Source: Oscillospiraceae bacterium
GTDB taxonomy: Bacteria > Bacillota > Clostridia > Oscillospirales > Oscillospiraceae
Assembly: GCA_017518225.1 (NCBI GenBank)
Contig: JAFWVV010000071.1
Location: forward strand, 1 to 40,210
Direction of reading: 5' to 3'
Length of the DNA: 40,210 nucleotides
Shown piece by piece: positions 25,239 through 33,961 of the stretch (its first letter is position 1; every line of letters begins with the position of its first letter). The notes below the pieces were generated by a model. It ran no database searches, was not told the DNA's origin, and saw nothing but the letters and a program-made list of their open reading frames with translations. The position numbers were made by a program, and so were the translations under genes.

Positions 25239-25500
25239 GCAAGCCGCGGCCTATGGAAACGCGGCTCCAATCGCCATCCGCTCTCGCCGGATTGTGCGGT
25301 GCTGCCCTTGCAATACACAAAGGATTCCCGCGAAAAAGCGCCTTCATCAAAATTCGGTTTATTTCGAAATCTGCTCTTACCGATGGAAGCTTTATTTACC
25401 TGTGTTATGATCCCGGACGCTTCAGGATCTGCCGGCCTGTGCGTCCGGTTTTGCTTTGCAGAGATAGCACAAAATGCAATATAATAGGCAATACATACAA
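25239..25500. other. Intergenic stretch
   Basis: No gene seen. The right half holds the terminator at 25413-25452; a TATGAT at 25406-25411 just before it lacks a -35. The left part shows nothing I can name. Confidence 0.5.
25413..25452 (+). terminator. Terminator of the MATE gene
   Basis: CCGGACGC/GCGTCCGG outer stem, inner CAGG/CCTG stem, then TTTTGCTTTG. Confidence 0.7.
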
Positions 25501-25529
25501 TTGAAATTGCAATTTATGTCTGATAACAT
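25501..25529 (+). promoter_or_regulatory. Promoter for the D-cysteine desulfhydrase-like gene
   Basis: TTGAAA (25501-25506), 17-base spacer, TAACAT (25524-25529), 30 bases before the start codon; AAGGAG follows. Confidence 0.7.
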
Positions 25530-25559
25530 GGACGTACTTAAAAAAAGGAGCGATGGGAT

Positions 25560-26495
25560 ATGCGTCTGCATGATTTTCCGCGAGCTGCGCTTGGCCATTT
25601 TCCGACTCCAATCTGCCGCCTGGAGGCAATCAGCAGCTTGATCAATACGCAGGTATATATCAAACGGGACGACCTGTCGGGGCTCGGGCTGGGCGGCAAC
25701 AAGACGCGTGTACTGGAGTTTTTGCTGGGTGACGCGCAAGCGAAGGGCGCACAGCTTGTGTTTACGACGGGGACGCCCCAGTCCAATCATGCGATGCTGA
25801 CGGCCGCTGCGGCGGGCAAATGCGGCATGCAGACGGTTTTGCTGCTGAAAAAGCGCGGTTCGACGGATTGCGTCGGCAATCAGATCTTGAACCGCATGAT
25901 GCACACGGAGATCCGCTGGATCGACACCGATGATTATGAGGAAATCTACGCGGAAATGGATCTCCTGGGCGAGGCGATGGGAAAGCCGTATTATAAGATT
26001 CCCTGCGGCGGTTCCAACGCCCTCGGCACGCTCGGCTATGTGGACTGTGCGAGAGAGATCTCACAGCAGGGCTTTCGGCCAAGTCATATTATCTGCGCCG
26101 AGGGCAGCGGCGGAACAGCGGCGGGTCTGACGCTGGGCGCGCAGATGTTTTTACCGGGCGCGCAGGTGCACGCAATGTCGATTTGCAGCGAGCCCTTTGC
26201 GCAGATTGTGCCCGCGCTGATGCGCGGGGCGGCGGCGCTGCTCGGCGAAGACGGCCCCGAAAATCCGAAGCCGCCAAGCCAGCGGCAGATGCAGGGAGAG
26301 GGCTTTGGCGTTCTCTCGCCGGAGGGCAGGGCGGCGGCAGAGCAGATGGCGCGGCTGGAAGGGCTGTTTCTCGATCCCTGTTTTACGGCAAAGGCTTTTG
26401 CCGGGCTGCTGCAGATGGCGGAGGAGGGTGCTTTTACCCCGGACGATCGGGTGCTTTTCTATCACTCCGGCGGCGCGGGCGGTATTTTTGCGTAA
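25560..26495 (+). CDS. PLP-dependent enzyme, D-cysteine desulfhydrase / ACC deaminase family
   Basis: 311 residues, tryptophan-synthase-beta fold type II. N-terminus FPTPICRLEAIS and IKRDDLSGLGLGGNKTRVLE place the PLP lysine at Lys48; QSNHAML (75-80) contacts the substrate, and AEGSGGTAAGLTLG binds the PLP phosphate. Near the end LFYHSGGAGGIF is typical. DcyD breaks D-cysteine to pyruvate, ammonia and sulfide; the related ACC deaminase opens a cyclopropane ring. The sequence alone does not separate them firmly, but DcyD is the commoner gut-bacterial enzyme. Clear AAGGAG before the ATG. Single-gene unit with its own promoter. Confidence 0.8.
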   Translation: MRLHDFPRAALGHFPTPICRLEAISSLINTQVYIKRDDLSGLGLGGNKTRVLEFLLGDAQAKGAQLVFTTGTPQSNHAMLTAAAAGKCGMQTVLLLKKRGSTDCVGNQILNRMMHTEIRWIDTDDYEEIYAEMDLLGEAMGKPYYKIPCGGSNALGTLGYVDCAREISQQGFRPSHIICAEGSGGTAAGLTLGAQMFLPGAQVHAMSICSEPFAQIVPALMRGAAALLGEDGPENPKPPSQRQMQGEGFGVLSPEGRAAAEQMARLEGLFLDPCFTAKAFAGLLQMAEEGAFTPDDRVLFYHSGGAGGIFA

Positions 26496-26515
26496 GATAA
26501 ACGAGGCGGTTTTGA

Positions 26516-26544
26516 TTGTCAAAAATCTGAAACTGTGGTACAAT
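26516..26544 (+). promoter_or_regulatory. Promoter for the beta-helix lipoprotein
   Basis: TTGTCA (26516-26521), 17-base spacer, TACAAT (26539-26544). Confidence 0.75.
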
Positions 26545-26595
26545 AAACCATCCCGCAAGGCATTCATTTTGCCGCGCCTAAAGGACGGATGGTCT

Positions 26596-27798
26596 ATGAA
26601 GAAAAGCAATAAACAAAAAATAAGGGCGGCGCTCCTCGGTCTTTCCGCCGCGCTGCTGCTCGGCGGCTGCGCGAAAGCGCCGGGCGGCTTTGGCCCGCCG
26701 CCCGCGGAGGCGCAGAGCGCGAACCCCGTCCCTGCGGCGGCGGACGCGGAGGGCTATACGGGGAGCAAAATGCTCGACGGCGCGGCGCTGTTTACCGAAC
26801 GGGATCTGCGCCAGACGGCGGATGCGGCGGGCGCGAGTGTGCTGAGCGTTTCCGACGGTCAGATCCTGACGATCACGGAGGAGGGCGTTTACCTGCTCGG
26901 CGGCACGGCGAAGAATGCGACGATCTGCGTCGAGGCGGGCAAGGCCGCCAAGGTGCAGCTCGTGCTGGACGGACTGTGCATCGAAAACGAGGACTTTCCC
27001 TGCATCTACGTCAAGAGTGCGGATAAGGTTTTCGTTACGACGCAGACGGACAGCAGCCTGCGTGTGACGGGCGGCTTTCGCAAGGACGGCAGCACGAAGA
27101 CCGACGGTGTGATCTTCAGCCGCGACGATCTGGTGCTCAACGGCACGAAGGCATTGACGATTCAGTCGTCTGAAAACGGCGTTGTCGCCAAGGATGAGCT
27201 GCGGATCACCGGCGGCAGCTACGTAATCACGGCGGGAGATACCGCCATCGAGGCGCGCGACGCGATCTATATTTCCGGCGGCAGCTTCACGCTGAACGCG
27301 AAAAACGACGGCTTGCACGCGGAAAACGACGAGGACGACAGCCGGGGTCTTCTCTATATCGGCGGGGGCAGCTTTACGATCGAGGTCGGCGACGACGGAT
27401 TGCATGCCCGGAGCCTTGTCCAAATCGATGACGGCGCGCTGGATATTACGGCGGCCGAGGGCATCGAGGGCACTTACGTGCAGCTCAACGGAGGCACAAT
27501 TTCCATCAGCGCGAGCGACGACGGCGTCAACGGCGCGCAGAAATCCAGCGCCTACCATGCCACGGTTGAGATGAACGGAGGGACGCTTTCAATTACGATG
27601 GGGCCGGGAGATACCGACGGCATTGACGTCAACGGCGATCTGATCATCAAGGGCGGCGTGATTTCCGTCAGCGGGCAGTCCGGCTTTGACTATGACGGCA
27701 GCGTCTCCTTTACCGGCGGCACCGTGACGCTCAACGGGCAGGAGTTGACGGAGATACCCAACCAGCAGATGGGCGGCCCGGGCGGCCGGAGACGATAA
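26596..27798 (+). CDS. Cthe_2159-like carbohydrate-binding beta-helix lipoprotein
   Basis: 400 residues from ATG at 26596. Lipoprotein signal with lipobox LLGGC (Cys25), then a Pro/Ala linker, then parallel beta-helix rungs: AENDEDDSRGLLYIGGGSFT, GDDGLHARSLVQIDDGALDI, ASDDGVNGAQKSSAY, GDTDGIDVNGDLIIKGGVIS, and QSGFDYDGSVSFTGGTVTLN. Repeated DDG and DGxxxxxD turns look like calcium sites. The family is named for Clostridium thermocellum Cthe_2159, reported to bind cellulose and pectin-type acidic sugars. Ends in MGGPGGRRR. Probably displayed on the outer face of the membrane. The stop codon runs straight into a 24-bp terminator stem shared with the convergent M16C gene. Confidence 0.88.
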   Translation: MKKSNKQKIRAALLGLSAALLLGGCAKAPGGFGPPPAEAQSANPVPAAADAEGYTGSKMLDGAALFTERDLRQTADAAGASVLSVSDGQILTITEEGVYLLGGTAKNATICVEAGKAAKVQLVLDGLCIENEDFPCIYVKSADKVFVTTQTDSSLRVTGGFRKDGSTKTDGVIFSRDDLVLNGTKALTIQSSENGVVAKDELRITGGSYVITAGDTAIEARDAIYISGGSFTLNAKNDGLHAENDEDDSRGLLYIGGGSFTIEVGDDGLHARSLVQIDDGALDITAAEGIEGTYVQLNGGTISISASDDGVNGAQKSSAYHATVEMNGGTLSITMGPGDTDGIDVNGDLIIKGGVISVSGQSGFDYDGSVSFTGGTVTLNGQELTEIPNQQMGGPGGRRR

Positions 27799-27848
27799 AA
27801 AACACAGGGCTTCAAAGAAACGCTGTTTCTTTGAAGCCCTGTGTTTTT
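27798..27848. terminator. Bidirectional terminator, 24-bp stem
   Basis: Perfect arms 27798-27821 and 27825-27848 around loop GCT, with A5 on one side and T5 on the other; between convergent genes ending at 27798 and 27853. Confidence 0.93.
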
Positions 27849-27852
27849 GTTG

Positions 27853-30800
27853 TCAACCTTCTATCATACCGAGGGATTCCAGATAATCGAGATATTTGAC
27901 GAAGCGGGCGGCAAGCTCGCCGCGCGTCTCAAGGGCGTCGCCGGCCTCAGCGTCGATTTTGTAGTTGACGCCGAGAACGGTGCTGAATTTCTTGAGGATA
28001 TTCTCCGCGTTCGCCGCGCTCAGCGCCTCGTCGGCTTTGGCGTCGGCCTTGAGGATGTCGTATTCGGCGAAGAGCTCAATCGCCTCGTCTACGGCGGAGG
28101 CGTCGCCGCCGATCAGCGCGTAGAGCATGCCGATCAGATCGCCCGCCGTCGCGGTCTCATCAACGCCGAAACGGTCGGCCTCGAGCGGGAAAAGCACGGA
28201 CTCGTCGTAGAGATAGCGGACGGCCTCATAGTGCGGGTGATCCTCGGGCAGATCCTCAAAGGACGTTTGGGCGCTGTCCTGTGTTCCGAAGGGGTTGAGG
28301 ATCACGTCGTAGAGATCGGCGTTGGCGTTGATGGCCGCCGCGCCGCCCGCGGTAAAGCGCAGACCGTCACTCATCAGTTTTTCATAAGCCTCGGCATAGG
28401 CGCGCACAGCCTCGGGCGTGAGACTCTTGAGATCGCGCATATACTGCAGATAAGTCTCCTTGCTGTCGCCGGTCAGAACGTCAACCGCCGCGCTGATCGC
28501 TCCGCTCAATTCGCCGGATGGCATGGCGTATCCGGCGTAGGAGGAGAGGATATAGCCGTCGAGCGCGGCCTGGTCGATCTCCAGCTCGCGAACGAAGGCG
28601 GGCAGTGCCTCATACACGGCAAAGGACTCGCGGATGTTCGGGTCTCGATAGCTGAAGACGTACATGCCGGCGTCGATCTCCGCCTGGTTGTACACCCCGT
28701 AAGCGCCGTACTGGTCGCGCAGCCGGGGATAGAGATAGAGATCGTTGACGGCGGCGGTCAGCGCATCCAGATCGCCGCTGAAGCCGTCCATGCCCAGAGT
28801 CTCGAAGTCGGCGATCACGCCGTTATACTGCACCTTGCTGTCCACGATCAGCGCCTCGCGCTGCGCGGGCTTTTCAAAGGTATAGCTGACGGGCTCGATG
28901 GGCTCGTGGTCGAGCTTTTCCAAAAAGGTGTCGGCCAGCGAACGGTTGAGCGCAATGCCTGCCTCGCTGCCGGCGTACACCGTAACGGCGTTGGCGGCGT
29001 TGTGGAAGTAGCGCTGCACGGCGCGAAGATGCTCCGCCACGGCGGCGGGGTCTTCCAGCGCCTGCTGCTCCACCTGCTCGAGGAAGGCGTAGTAATCGAG
29101 ATTGTTATAGTAGTTATAATAGCCGTAAAGGGAAGAAAAGCTGCTGAAGGCGCGCTGGAGCATGACGGAGAAGGGCTGCGCGGTGATGCTGCTCTTCAGA
29201 TTGGATTTGGTACGGGAGACGAGTCCCTGCAGGGTCTCGGCGTCGTCAAACTGCGTGTCGAAGAGGATCTCATAGACGAGATCGTAGCTCTGCGCCAGAT
29301 CCTCGTCCGCAGCGATCCAGTCGCAGCGCAGATAGGGGTGATAGTCGTCGCCCTCGCCCGGCATCAGCGACAGGCGGATTTCGCCGTTGTAGAGATAGCG
29401 GGTGGTGAGCACGGCCAGCGCCTCGCGGTCGTGCGCAGCGGTGTCCATCTCGCCCAGCAGCGCCGTGTAGAGGGCAAACCAATGGATTTCCTCCTGCGCC
29501 AGTCCTGCCGCGTCGAGCAGCAGCACCGTCTTCCCGACGCCGTCCACGCCGGCCGCCGCGTTGAGCCGGCGCACGCCGTCCTCGCCCAGTTCGTCGCGCA
29601 CCTCATAGTGGCGCAGCTCCTCGGGCAGGGAATCGACCGTGACGGTCTGCAGCGCGGCAACGTAAGCGGAACTGTCGTCCGGTTCTTCCTCGGCGTGAGT
29701 GCGCGCGACGATGGCCTGCAGCTCGTCCTCGCTCATGCCGGCCTTGACGGCGGCGAGGCGCTCTGCCTCCTTGGCGTCCAGCTCTTCGCGCAGACCGGGC
29801 TGCGGATAGGTGATGACGAGAGTGGTGACGGCGGCGTCCAGCAGCCAGTCGCGGATGGCCTTTTGATAGAGCCCCCGGCCGTTCCACTCGTCCAGCCGGT
29901 CAAGGGCTTCGACGTAATCGATGTAGTTGAACACGTCGCCGGAGGAGGCGCAGCTATAGGCGAGGGAGGCAATCACATCGGTGCCGATGGAGCTGCCCTC
30001 GCCGATGAGCTTGGTGCTCATGGCAAGGCTGGAAACGACGCCGTCCACGTAGTCCTGAGCAAAGCCGGTTTCGGCAATTTCAGCCAGAGCGGCGTCAATG
30101 ACACGCCGGAAGGTCTCGGCGTCCTCCGGGTTGAGATGGACGCCGTAGAAGACGATGGCGTCCTCCGGGCCGTTGCATTCGATGTGGCAGCCGAAATCTC
30201 CGCCGGGGAGCTCCTTTTTCAGCTTTTGCATCATCGGGGAGGCGGCGGGCAGCAGAAGATCCGTCAGGGTGTTGAGTACCAGCTCCTCCTGAAGGTCCTC
30301 GTTCAATCCGGGGCATACGATGGAATAAAACACGGTGCTTCCGTTTTCAGCGTCGGAGCCGGCCTCCACCGGGAAAGCGCAGCTTTCGACGACGGATTCT
30401 GTCAGCGCGACGTAGTCGGGATCCTCAAAAAGAAATTCGCGTTTTTCAAAGGGGGCAAAGGCCTCGTCCAGCAGATGGAGGAAGGCGGTATAGTCCTCAA
30501 AATCTCCGTAGAGAAAACCGAGACAGTTGGAGGGATGGTAGTAGAGATCGTGGTAGGCGCGCAGAGACTCCCAGGTCATGTCGGGGATGAAGTCCGGCTC
30601 GCCGCCGTATTCGTTGCCGATCGTGGAGCCGGGGAAGGTCAGGCGCAGCATGTTGCTGCTGGCTGCGCTGTTGAGGTCGATCGCGCCGCGCATTTCAGAA
30701 TAGACGGTGCCTTCGATCGTGAGCTCGCCGTCCATGTCGTCCAGCCGATAGCGCCAGGATTCCTCCAGGAAAATGCTCTCGTCCGTCATGATCAGCGGAT

Positions 30801-31374
30801 GCAGGCAGCTGTCGGTGTAATAGTCGGCGTACTTGAGCAGCTGCGCCTCCGAGAGGCTGGCCACGGGATAGGAGGTCAGCAGCGGCTGCGTGTAGGCGTT
30901 CATATAGGTGTTGTAGGTCTGGTAGATGAGGTTGAAGAAGAGCGCCTTGGAGGGGTATTTCTCCGAACCGTCGAGCGTGGAGTGCTCAAAGATGTGGGGC
31001 AGGCCGGTGTTGTCGATGGCGCGGGTGAAAAACGTCAGGTCAAAGACGCGGTTGGTGTCGCTGTTGGCGATATACAGCAGGCGGGCGCCGGTGCGCTCGT
31101 GCTCAAAGAGCGCGGTCTGCGCGCCGATCAGCGGAAACTCGCGCAGGGCCTTGACGGTGAAGCCGCAGACCATGTCGCCGAGCGCGGGAAAGGCCGCGGA
31201 TACCGGGGCGGGCGTCTCGGTCGGCTGCGGCGCGTCGGTCGTGGGCGTCACGGCGTCTGGCGCGGCGCTGGTCTGCGGGGCGTCTGTCGTTTCCGGCGCG
31301 GCGGCGCTTTGTCCGCAGGCGGTGACGGACAGGGCCGTCATCAGCGCCAAAAAGAGAGCAAGAATTCTTTTCAT
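27853..31374 (-). CDS. M16C metallopeptidase lipoprotein with C-terminal SLH-like repeats
   Basis: 1173 residues. Lipobox VTAC (Cys20), Thr/Pro/Ala linker to about 58, then an M16C (presequence-protease type) peptidase. Inverted zinc motif HIFEH (His127, Glu130, His131) in LPHIFEHSTLDGSEKYP, with Glu227 in VYSEMRGAID as third ligand. Second half (about 550-1020) is the non-catalytic M16 part. From about 1035, FEDLPEDHPHYEAVRYLYDE and TRGELAARFVKYLDYLESLG look like SLH repeats, which bind wall polysaccharide; together with lipidation this would hold it at the cell surface. Likely degrades peptides outside the cell. ATG preceded by GGAGG 8 bases upstream. Confidence 0.9.
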   Translation of the reverse strand: MKRILALFLALMTALSVTACGQSAAAPETTDAPQTSAAPDAVTPTTDAPQPTETPAPVSAAFPALGDMVCGFTVKALREFPLIGAQTALFEHERTGARLLYIANSDTNRVFDLTFFTRAIDNTGLPHIFEHSTLDGSEKYPSKALFFNLIYQTYNTYMNAYTQPLLTSYPVASLSEAQLLKYADYYTDSCLHPLIMTDESIFLEESWRYRLDDMDGELTIEGTVYSEMRGAIDLNSAASSNMLRLTFPGSTIGNEYGGEPDFIPDMTWESLRAYHDLYYHPSNCLGFLYGDFEDYTAFLHLLDEAFAPFEKREFLFEDPDYVALTESVVESCAFPVEAGSDAENGSTVFYSIVCPGLNEDLQEELVLNTLTDLLLPAASPMMQKLKKELPGGDFGCHIECNGPEDAIVFYGVHLNPEDAETFRRVIDAALAEIAETGFAQDYVDGVVSSLAMSTKLIGEGSSIGTDVIASLAYSCASSGDVFNYIDYVEALDRLDEWNGRGLYQKAIRDWLLDAAVTTLVITYPQPGLREELDAKEAERLAAVKAGMSEDELQAIVARTHAEEEPDDSSAYVAALQTVTVDSLPEELRHYEVRDELGEDGVRRLNAAAGVDGVGKTVLLLDAAGLAQEEIHWFALYTALLGEMDTAAHDREALAVLTTRYLYNGEIRLSLMPGEGDDYHPYLRCDWIAADEDLAQSYDLVYEILFDTQFDDAETLQGLVSRTKSNLKSSITAQPFSVMLQRAFSSFSSLYGYYNYYNNLDYYAFLEQVEQQALEDPAAVAEHLRAVQRYFHNAANAVTVYAGSEAGIALNRSLADTFLEKLDHEPIEPVSYTFEKPAQREALIVDSKVQYNGVIADFETLGMDGFSGDLDALTAAVNDLYLYPRLRDQYGAYGVYNQAEIDAGMYVFSYRDPNIRESFAVYEALPAFVRELEIDQAALDGYILSSYAGYAMPSGELSGAISAAVDVLTGDSKETYLQYMRDLKSLTPEAVRAYAEAYEKLMSDGLRFTAGGAAAINANADLYDVILNPFGTQDSAQTSFEDLPEDHPHYEAVRYLYDESVLFPLEADRFGVDETATAGDLIGMLYALIGGDASAVDEAIELFAEYDILKADAKADEALSAANAENILKKFSTVLGVNYKIDAEAGDALETRGELAARFVKYLDYLESLGMIEG

Positions 31375-31424
31375 GCTGCGATCCTCCAGTTATTTGATCC
31401 GTCAGGGATCATTGTTTGGTACGT

Positions 31425-31453
31425 AGTATATCACAAAACAGGAAAAGCGTCAA
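31425..31453 (-). promoter_or_regulatory. Promoter of the M16C gene
   Basis: Minus strand TTGACG (31448-31453), 17-base spacer, TATACT (31425-31430), 51 bases before the start. Confidence 0.82.
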
Positions 31454-31592
31454 ATACAACCGCGGCGATTCCGACCGCTTCAAAAAGAGGCGGATCAAAC
31501 CGGAGACCCGCGCGCAGAGAGGCAAAAAAGGCCGCGATTGTGCAAAACGGATAAAAATATGGGGGGAATGCAGCAGGAAAAATAGAATGTAT

Positions 31593-31621
31593 TTGACAAA
31601 AGCACAAAAAACCGATAAAAT
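31593..31621 (+). promoter_or_regulatory. Promoter of the sugar ABC importer operon
   Basis: TTGACA (31593-31598), 17-base A-rich spacer, TAAAAT (31616-31621). No cre box recognised around it. Confidence 0.85.
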
Positions 31622-31669
31622 ATAAACGTCGCATCGGCGACAGATCAAAACGAAAAGGAGACGACAAGA

Positions 31670-32956
31670 ATGAAGAAGTTTCTGGCATTGTTCCTGGCGG
31701 CGTTGATGCTCTTTGCGCTGGCTGCCTGCGGACAGACCCCGGCGGCGGACAAGCCGGCGGATCAGCCGGCCGGCGAGATCACGCTCGACGTCATCATCTG
31801 CGAGTACGGCCCCAACACGAAGGAATGGTTCCTCGGCAAGGGCATGAACGGCACGAACTTCGTGGAGAAGTTTGAGAAAGAGAATCCGGGCGTGAAGCTC
31901 AAGCTGGACGTGGTTTCCTGGAACGACGTCTACACCGAAGTGGACACTCGTATCGCCAACAACAACGCCCCCGACATTCTGAACATTGACGTGTTCGCCA
32001 ACTACGCCAACGAAGGCCTGCTGCTGCCCGTGAAGGACTATTGCCCGGACGAGCTGTTCAAGGACTTCTTCCCGGCGTTTATCGACCAGTCCGTCATTGA
32101 CGGTACGGTATGGGCGGTGCCCGATCTGGCCTCTGCCCGCGCGATGTTCTACAACGTCGATATGCTCAAGGAAGTCGGCGTGGAAGTGCCCACCACCTGG
32201 GCGGAGCTGGAGGACGTCTCTCAGGCTATCATCGACTTCTACAATGGCGAAGTGTACCCCTGGGGCATTGACATGACCACCGACGAAGGTCAGGCCGCGT
32301 TTGCCTATTACACCTGGGGCAACGGCGGCGGCTTTGTCGACAAGGACGGCAACTGGGCGGTCAACTCCGCGGAGAACGTGGAAGGCATCCAGTTTGCGCT
32401 GAATCTGATCGAAAAGGGCTACACCAACCCCAACCCTGCCACACAGACCCGTTACGATCTGCAGGATATGTTCGCGGCCGGCAAGATGGCGATGCTCATC
32501 GCCCCGAACCAGCTGCCCACCTACGTTGCTGACAAGGGCGGCAACATCAACATGGCGACCGCCGGCATCCCGGCCAACGCCGGTAAGACCGGTTCTTCCG
32601 TCGGCGTTATGGACCGCGTGATGGCCTTCAAGGACGACAGCGCGCCCGACCAGGCCGCCCGTAACGAGGCGATCGGCAAGTTCCTGACCTTCTTCTACAA
32701 TCCCGAGAACTATGTCGGCTGGGTCAGCATGGAGGGCTTCCTGCCTGCTGTCAACTCCGCCGTTGAGGCGCTCGTCGCCTCTGATCCCAGCTTCACCGCG
32801 TGGCTCGACGTTCTCGCTACCTGCCAGTTCTATCCCGCCGCCAAGGCTGAGTGGGATCAGGTGAAGCAGGGCGTCATCGCTGCCGAGCAGGCCGCGCTCT
32901 CCGGGGCGGACATCCAGGCCGAGCTGGACAAGCTCCAGACCGAGCTCGCCGGCTGA
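31670..32956 (+). CDS. Sugar ABC transporter substrate-binding lipoprotein
   Basis: 428 residues, extracellular solute-binding protein family 1. Lipobox LAAC (Cys20). Mature part starts ITLDVIICEYGPNTKEWFLG, with typical family features DILNIDVFANYANEGLLLPV, GTVWAVPDLASARAMFYNVD, GKMAMLIAPNQLP and an end PAAKAEWDQVKQGVIAAEQA. Ligand cannot be told; the family takes oligosaccharides and glycerol-phosphate-like compounds. AAAGGAG before the ATG. First gene of the importer operon, separated from the permeases by a hairpin that should let the binding protein be made in excess. No hydrolase adjoins. Confidence 0.93.
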   Translation: MKKFLALFLAALMLFALAACGQTPAADKPADQPAGEITLDVIICEYGPNTKEWFLGKGMNGTNFVEKFEKENPGVKLKLDVVSWNDVYTEVDTRIANNNAPDILNIDVFANYANEGLLLPVKDYCPDELFKDFFPAFIDQSVIDGTVWAVPDLASARAMFYNVDMLKEVGVEVPTTWAELEDVSQAIIDFYNGEVYPWGIDMTTDEGQAAFAYYTWGNGGGFVDKDGNWAVNSAENVEGIQFALNLIEKGYTNPNPATQTRYDLQDMFAAGKMAMLIAPNQLPTYVADKGGNINMATAGIPANAGKTGSSVGVMDRVMAFKDDSAPDQAARNEAIGKFLTFFYNPENYVGWVSMEGFLPAVNSAVEALVASDPSFTAWLDVLATCQFYPAAKAEWDQVKQGVIAAEQAALSGADIQAELDKLQTELAG

Positions 32957-32968
32957 TCCCAGGCCAAT

Positions 32969-33002
32969 ACAGAGCCGGCTAATCTCTTAGCCGGCTCTGT
33001 TT
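32969..33002 (+). terminator. Leaky intercistronic terminator
   Basis: 14-bp perfect stem ACAGAGCCGGCTAA/TTAGCCGGCTCTGT, loop TCTC, followed by TTCTAT, between the binding protein and the first permease. No second promoter was seen, so read-through is expected. Confidence 0.8.
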
Positions 33003-33064
33003 CTATATGATTGCTTTCGCAGAGAGAATGACCCGTATCCATCGCGCAGATCTGCCCAAAGGGG

Positions 33065-33961
33065 GTGCCTGCCTTGCAAACAGGCCTAAACAGAACAAAA
33101 TGGGAGCCCTATCTCTGGCTGCTCCCGAGCCTTTTGCTGATCGCGATCTTTGTGGTCTTTCCGATCCTGATCGTGTTCAAGCTCTCTTTCAGCGAGATAT
33201 CCAAGGCCGGCGTCATCGGCGGCTTTGTCGGTTTTCAAAACTACGTCGAGGCGGTCAAGCTGCCCGCCTTTAAGACCGTCATGCTCAACACGCTCTGGTG
33301 GGTGCTTTCCGTCGTTGGCATATCTACGGTGCTTGGCTTTGTTATCGCCATGGTTCTCAACCAGAAATTCCACGGGCGCAAGATCGCTCGTTCGATCCTG
33401 GTCTTTCCCTGGGCGACCTCGCTGGTCGTTCAGGCTTCGGTGTGGAATTATATCATCAAGTACGAGTACGGCAGCCTGAATAACGTCTTGCTCAATCTCG
33501 GCGTCATCAAGCAGGCGATCAACTGGCGCTCGAGCTATCAGATCGAGTTCATCTGGGAGTGCGGCGTCGGCATTTTCGTCACCGTTCCTTTCGTCGCTTT
33601 CTGTGTGCTGGCCGGGCTCCAGTCGATCGACGGCTCGCTCTATGAGGCGGCCACGATGGACGGCGCGGGCTTCTGGGGCAAGCTGCGGAACGTTACGCTG
33701 CCGCTGGTGCGCCCTGCGCTCACCGTCAGCACCGTTTTGAATATCATCTACGTCTTTAATTCTTTTCCCATCGTCTATACGATGACCAAGGGCGCGCCCG
33801 CCCACAAGACCGACACGATGATCGCCTATCTCTACATGCTCTCGTTCTATGAGCGCAAGAAGGGCCCGGCCACCGCGCTGTCGGTGATCGGATTTCTGAT
33901 CCTCTGCGCTTGCGCGGGCCTGTATATGATGACGGTCATGAGAAAGGAGGAAGAGCAGTGA
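33065..33961 (+). CDS. ABC sugar permease, MalF/UgpA type
   Basis: 298 residues from GTG at 33065; a TTG at 33074 has the better ribosome site (AAAGGGGG, 8 bases) and may be the real start (N-terminus LQTGLNRTKWEPYLWLLPSL). Six membrane spans, beginning LWLLPSLLLIAIFVVFPIL. The EAA loop that docks to the ATPase is EAATMDGAGFWGKLRNVTLP. Usual length for the family. Stop overlaps the next gene's GTG by four bases (GTGA). No ATPase gene follows; many Bacillota sugar importers share one ATPase (MsmX type) encoded elsewhere. Confidence 0.92.
   Translation: MPALQTGLNRTKWEPYLWLLPSLLLIAIFVVFPILIVFKLSFSEISKAGVIGGFVGFQNYVEAVKLPAFKTVMLNTLWWVLSVVGISTVLGFVIAMVLNQKFHGRKIARSILVFPWATSLVVQASVWNYIIKYEYGSLNNVLLNLGVIKQAINWRSSYQIEFIWECGVGIFVTVPFVAFCVLAGLQSIDGSLYEAATMDGAGFWGKLRNVTLPLVRPALTVSTVLNIIYVFNSFPIVYTMTKGAPAHKTDTMIAYLYMLSFYERKKGPATALSVIGFLILCACAGLYMMTVMRKEEEQ

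Noticed and set aside
27841-31554. Open frame of over 1200 codons on the plus strand
   Set aside because: Exact antisense of the M16C peptidase gene; GC-rich codons leave the opposite strand open. No family motifs, no ribosome site.
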